Shown here: in pieces, positions 6,806 to 7,459 of the stretch
Layout of the letters: each line of letters begins with the position of its first letter
Numbering within the stretch: position 1 is the stretch's first letter
Assembly: GCA_019911785.1 (NCBI GenBank)
Contig: JAIOJM010000416.1
Span: 1-7,459, forward strand
Source of the DNA: Sulfuricella sp.
GTDB taxonomy: Bacteria; Pseudomonadota; Gammaproteobacteria; Burkholderiales; Sulfuricellaceae
Length of the DNA stretch: 7,459 nucleotides
Reading direction: 5' to 3'
Notes under the pieces: generated by a model
Told to the model about the DNA's origin: nothing
Databases searched by the model: none
Seen by the model: the letters and a program-made list of their open reading frames with translations, nothing else
Program-made: the position numbers and the translations under genes

Positions 6806-6868
6806 TGTAGGAGCGCCGCCCCCGGCGCGAATGCGGTCGCAAATCGCGGCGAGGGCGCCGCTCCCACA
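6806..6868. repeat. REPIN-like inverted REP doublet, copy 2
   Basis: This is the second copy of the 63-bp element at 1946-2008, in the same orientation, with three substitutions (6836, 6840 and 6865) and no length change inside the element. Both inner hairpins are intact. The change at 6865 turns the minus-strand head from TGTAGGAG to TGTGGGAG, breaking the GTAG tetranucleotide of that unit and one outer base pair. It begins four bases after the stop codon of the upstream outer membrane factor gene. Left of the core, GTGCA and an 8-bp CCAGATTG (6790-6797; 1918-1925 in copy 1) are also shared, with 12 extra bases in copy 1. Confidence 0.85.
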
Positions 6869-6872
6869 AGGA

Positions 6873-7459
6873 TCAACTCCCTCCACCACCCAGCGCCTTG
6901 TAAAGCTGGGCAGCAGCGGCGAGCCGTGCGCGCCGGGTCTGCACCGTGGCTTGCCGGGCGGAAAAGGATTCGCGCTGCGCATCCAGCACTTCGAGGTGGC
7001 TGGAGATGCCTGCTTTGTAGCGGGCTTCTGCCAGGCGCAGGCGCTCGCTTTGGGTCTTTTCCGCCGCCTGCTGCGCGCGCAGCTGCTCGACCAGATAGGT
7101 GAGGGCGGCGAGGAGATCGGCCACTTCGCGGAAGGCCTGCTGGATGGTCTTCTCGTACTCGGCCACGGCGATAACCTTGCGTGCTTCGGCGAGATCCACC
7201 CCGGCAGCAATGCGGCCACCGTCGAACAGCGGCAGGCGCAACGCCGGCTGGAAATTCCAGCTTTCGCTGCCGCCGCCGAACAGCCCTGAAAGCGCGCTGC
7301 TCGCCGTCCCCAGGCCTGCGGTCAGGCTAATGCGCGGCAGGAAGGCGGCACGCGCGGCACCGATGTTGGCATTGGCGGCAATCAGCCTTTTTTCCGCAGC
7401 CAGCACGTCGGGGCGCTGGAGCAGCACTTCTGAAGGCAGGTCCGCGGCCAGGTCGGCAA
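6873..7459 (-). CDS. OprM/NodT-type outer membrane factor, C-terminal 194 residues (start beyond window)
   Basis: This is the C-terminal part of a second outer membrane efflux channel protein. The reading frame is open to the right window edge, so the true start is outside. The visible protein begins ADLAADLPSEVLLQRPDVLA, followed by AANANIGAARAAFLPRISLT, then a GLFGGGSESWNFQP segment and LFDGGRIAAGVDLAEA. It continues with YEKTIQQAFREVADLLAAL and ends LYKALGGGGS. This LLQRPD/ANANIGAARAAFFP-like pattern is closer to OprM-type partners of RND pumps than is the MacAB-linked paralogue at 5226-6662, which has GEATAALYPGFQLSG in the same place. An RND adaptor and transporter pair may therefore lie upstream outside the window; this is inference. 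The stop is TGA at 6875-6873, directly followed by REPIN copy 2. A GTG at 7427-7425 is an internal codon and not the start. Confidence 0.92.
   Translation of the reverse strand, partial: ADLAADLPSEVLLQRPDVLAAEKRLIAANANIGAARAAFLPRISLTAGLGTASSALSGLFGGGSESWNFQPALRLPLFDGGRIAAGVDLAEARKVIAVAEYEKTIQQAFREVADLLAALTYLVEQLRAQQAAEKTQSERLRLAEARYKAGISSHLEVLDAQRESFSARQATVQTRRARLAAAAQLYKALGGGGS

Noticed and set aside
6719..7219. 166-codon minus-strand frame across REPIN copy 2
   Set aside because: It overlaps the outer membrane factor gene in another frame, and its Ser/Pro/Arg-rich translation has no domain.

Overview
The window is a GC-rich stretch of a Gram-negative chromosome. The protein sequences (FolD close to the proteobacterial form, NodT-type outer membrane lipoproteins, a MacAB-type pump) and the GTAG-headed REP repeats fit a proteobacterium, probably a betaproteobacterium; that taxonomic guess is inference. 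Every real gene is on the minus strand, so transcription runs from high to low coordinates. The long plus-strand open frames are antisense shadows of high-GC genes.

Right to left (in transcription order): the C-terminal part of an OprM/NodT-type outer membrane factor enters from the right edge and stops at 6873. A 210-bp intergenic region (6663-6872) follows. It holds REPIN-like repeat copy 2, a small terminator-like hairpin, and a perfect 16-bp palindrome touching a candidate -10 box. Next is a tightly coupled four-gene operon: outer membrane factor lipoprotein (5226-6662), MacA-type adaptor (3943-5229), MacB-type ATPase (3239-3946) and MacB-type permease (2031-3239). Consecutive genes overlap at their stop/start codons. 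Together they would build a complete ATP-driven tripartite pump spanning both membranes, with MacB split into two polypeptides.

After the permease, a 151-bp intergenic region (1880-2030) carries REPIN copy 1 (60 of 63 positions identical to copy 2, same orientation) and the putative promoter and ribosome binding site of a DUF1015-family gene (638-1879). A 129-bp gap then contains a short open stretch resembling a piece of the flagellar P-ring chaperone FlgA, and the window ends inside folD (1-508, N-terminal 169 codons).

Most of the content is recognisable. The parts most worth a second look are the two direct-repeat REPINs that bracket exactly one promoter-plus-efflux operon, the palindromic operator with no regulator gene in view, and the FlgA-like remnant in frame behind the DUF1015 stop codon. 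I did not find evidence for a wholly new system.
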